Shown: positions 62,877 through 64,000 of the stretch, in pieces | Layout: every line of letters begins with the position of its first letter | How positions within the stretch are numbered: the first letter of the stretch is position 1 | Source: Paraburkholderia eburnea | Lineage (GTDB): Bacteria > Pseudomonadota > Gammaproteobacteria > Burkholderiales > Burkholderiaceae | Direction of reading: 5' to 3' | Assembly (NCBI RefSeq): GCF_002917095.1 | Contig: NZ_PQGA01000008.1 | Coordinates: 62,001-126,000, forward strand | DNA length: 64,000 nucleotides | Translations under genes and position numbers: made by a program | The notes under the pieces: generated by a model | The model's input: the letters and a program-made list of their open reading frames with translations, nothing else | Told to the model about the DNA's origin: nothing | Database searches by the model: none

Positions 62877-62951
62877 AGCGATCTCCTTCCGAGGGCGCGA
62901 CGTGCGGCGCAATTCATCGCAAGCCCCTTTTCCGCCGATGACGTTAAGGGA

Positions 62952-63107
62952 CTAGTGTTTGCGATGCATCCACCTCATAAGATGTGAGTCCATCCATTGG
63001 AACCTTCCCTCGCCTGGATGCTCGACTCTGTACCGACGGACCAATGCAACCACGACAACGGCAAAGACAACCAGACCCACTACAACACCAATCATTGACT
63101 GTGACAT
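62952..63107 (-). CDS. 51-aa single-pass membrane protein
   Basis: MSQSMIGVVVGLVVFAVVVV then ALVRRYRVEHPGEGRFQWMD, ending MRWMHRKH. Residues 5-23 form one strong transmembrane helix, followed by a basic, Trp-containing cytoplasmic tail (positive-inside). AGGAG lies 7 bases before ATG 63107. Too short for most gene finders, but start, ribosome-binding site and topology agree. The first small gene in the row leading to the protease; function unknown. Confidence 0.55.
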   Translation of the reverse strand: MSQSMIGVVVGLVVFAVVVVALVRRYRVEHPGEGRFQWMDSHLMRWMHRKH

Positions 63108-63482
63108 GAAGCTCTCCTACCAGATTGCACGATGGCCATCCGTATCTGAATTGTAGGTGTCGCTGCAGGCATATGCACGGTCGCCCTTCTCTGAACAGGC
63201 CAGCGGAAATTCGCAGCGTCGGCGACAGTTTCCGAAGACTGGCGATGCCCGCTATGCGGATAAGCGAATTGCCCTATCGCCTCGGCATACTGACTCTCGA
63301 TGCGACCGAGATGGCGCGATCTCACTTGCATCCCCGTCGTGAAAAGCGCATGCTGAATATGGGCAATGTGCTGCCGCCTACAGTTCGCTATCGACGCCCC
63401 AGATTGCTTCAGCCCTCACCGCGAGATGCGCTCGCGTGACTGCCACGAATCCATCCCGGAGAGTAGTTTGAAAAAAGGCGGC
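63108..63482. other. Gene-free region before the DUF1488 gene
   Basis: Presumably holds the divergent promoters of the 51-aa membrane protein and the DUF1488 gene. Short frames in both directions lack ribosome-binding sites. Nothing else recognised. Confidence 0.35.
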
Positions 63483-63734
63483 ATGATGATCAACTTTCCC
63501 AATCCCAGTCGGATCTACGATGCTTCCAGACGCTGTGTGTGCTTCTGGGGCTACGACAAAGCTCGCGAGATTGCTTTTCTGGTCGACAACGCGATGCTGC
63601 TGAAACTCAATCCCGAGATGATTTCTGACGAGTCCTCGTTGCTCGCAACCTTCGACCGCAACCGCGACCGCATTCTGGAACTCGCACGAACCCTCTATAC
63701 CAGCGGCCCCCAGAACAGATACACCATTTCGTGA
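63483..63734 (+). CDS. DUF1488 family protein
   Basis: An 83-aa cytoplasmic protein: FPNPSRIYDASRRCVCFWGY, then AREIAFLVDNAMLLKL and the closing helix FDRNRDRILELARTLYTSG match the DUF1488 pattern known in Burkholderia and Rhizobiales. Function unknown. ATG codons at 63483 and 63486; AAAGGCGG precedes them. The C-terminus ends in RYTIS. Confidence 0.75.
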   Translation: MMINFPNPSRIYDASRRCVCFWGYDKAREIAFLVDNAMLLKLNPEMISDESSLLATFDRNRDRILELARTLYTSGPQNRYTIS

Positions 63735-64000
63735 GCCGTTCGGACAAGTGAGGCGTGTCGAAGCGAAGCTGGAAGCCTGGCCGCATCGCTCGCTCGCGCG
63801 AGAGCTGATCGTCCGCGCAATGGCATTCCTGCAGCCGCGAAAGGCGGAGTTAAAGCGTCATCGAGCCATTGAAGGTGTCAAGGCGCGTTTCCATCATCTA
63901 TCCCCAGCGCGCCGGGAAAACCATCGCGAATTCGACAGTGCTATTCCCAAGTCATGTTGCGCCCAATTCCAACCCTGCGCACGACAGGACAGGAAGAGCA
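63735..64000. other. Window end; gene-free apart from a repeat
   Basis: No complete gene. Contains copy B of the diverged repeat (63866-63963). On the minus strand the equivalent of the 53-aa gene starts at 63892 (METRLDTFNGSMTL) but stops after 14 codons, so this copy is decayed. Confidence 0.45.
63866..63963. repeat. Copy B of the diverged ~99-bp repeat
   Basis: Starts CCATTGAAGGTGTCAA like copy A at 60838 and follows it with about 70% identity to TGCGCC, in the same orientation. The two copies bracket the protease and the small-gene cluster. Confidence 0.6.

Overview
The window looks like a chromosome or megaplasmid segment of a Burkholderiaceae bacterium, most likely Paraburkholderia, Caballeronia or Burkholderia sensu lato. 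The reasons are high GC, Burkholderia-type trimeric porins (short signal peptide, start of the mature protein reading SVTLYG, terminal Phe), many catabolic operons each with its own GntR, LysR or MarR regulator, and the paired vanillate and ferulate modules. This is inferred from gene content, not from a database search.

Layout. 1-8.3 kb: the end of a LuxR-type regulator; a membrane diguanylate cyclase; an LplT-PlsC fusion protein followed by a FadD-like ligase (together the three activities of the E. coli LplT/Aas lysophospholipid-repair system); an XRE regulator; and an XRE-cupin regulator coupled to a GNAT acetyltransferase with paired operator palindromes. 8.5-20.2 kb: one tight forward operon. 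It starts with galU, an in-frame chimera of the BcsA membrane/PilZ segment with the BcsG phosphoethanolamine-transferase domain, and a BcsR-like small protein. It continues with a Wsp-like chemosensory array (CheW, CheR-TPR, CheW, globin-coupled MCP, CheA-REC, CheB, REC-REC-GGDEF). The order suggests oxygen-controlled c-di-GMP production attached to the remains of a cellulose operon that lost its catalytic synthase.

20.6-23.2 kb: a zinc alcohol dehydrogenase, then decayed DNA holding an ISNCY transposase relic. 23.2-30.5 kb: an L-gulonate/D-fructuronate/D-mannonate catabolic locus (L-gulonate dehydrogenase, mannonate dehydratase, GntR regulator, fructuronate reductase, MFS carrier, porin) with two TACCATGGTA palindromes between the divergent genes. 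30.7-37.2 kb: a six-gene sugar operon on the minus strand (dehydrogenase, aldose epimerase, GntR, binding protein, ATPase, permease), substrate unknown. 37.9-43.6 kb: porin, MFS carrier, VanR-type regulator and VanAB vanillate demethylase. 43.6-51.0 kb: a minus-strand ferulate operon (ech, vdh, fcs, acyl-CoA dehydrogenase, MFS), opposed by a truncated MarR gene but keeping a clear operator palindrome; an amidohydrolase follows. Ferulate would be converted through vanillin to vanillate and then by VanAB to protocatechuate.

52.4-52.9 kb is a graveyard of gene fragments (LigD, IS-like repeats, ArsR). 52.9-60.3 kb: LysR plus aldehyde dehydrogenase, a four-repeat membrane protein, a ribbon-helix-helix protein, tRNA-Leu(GAG) with terminator, an alpha/beta hydrolase, AzlCD with a divergent Lrp regulator, and a soluble diguanylate cyclase. 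60.4-64.0 kb holds mostly small uncharacterised genes around a trypsin-like protease, plus a diverged ~99-bp repeat present twice.
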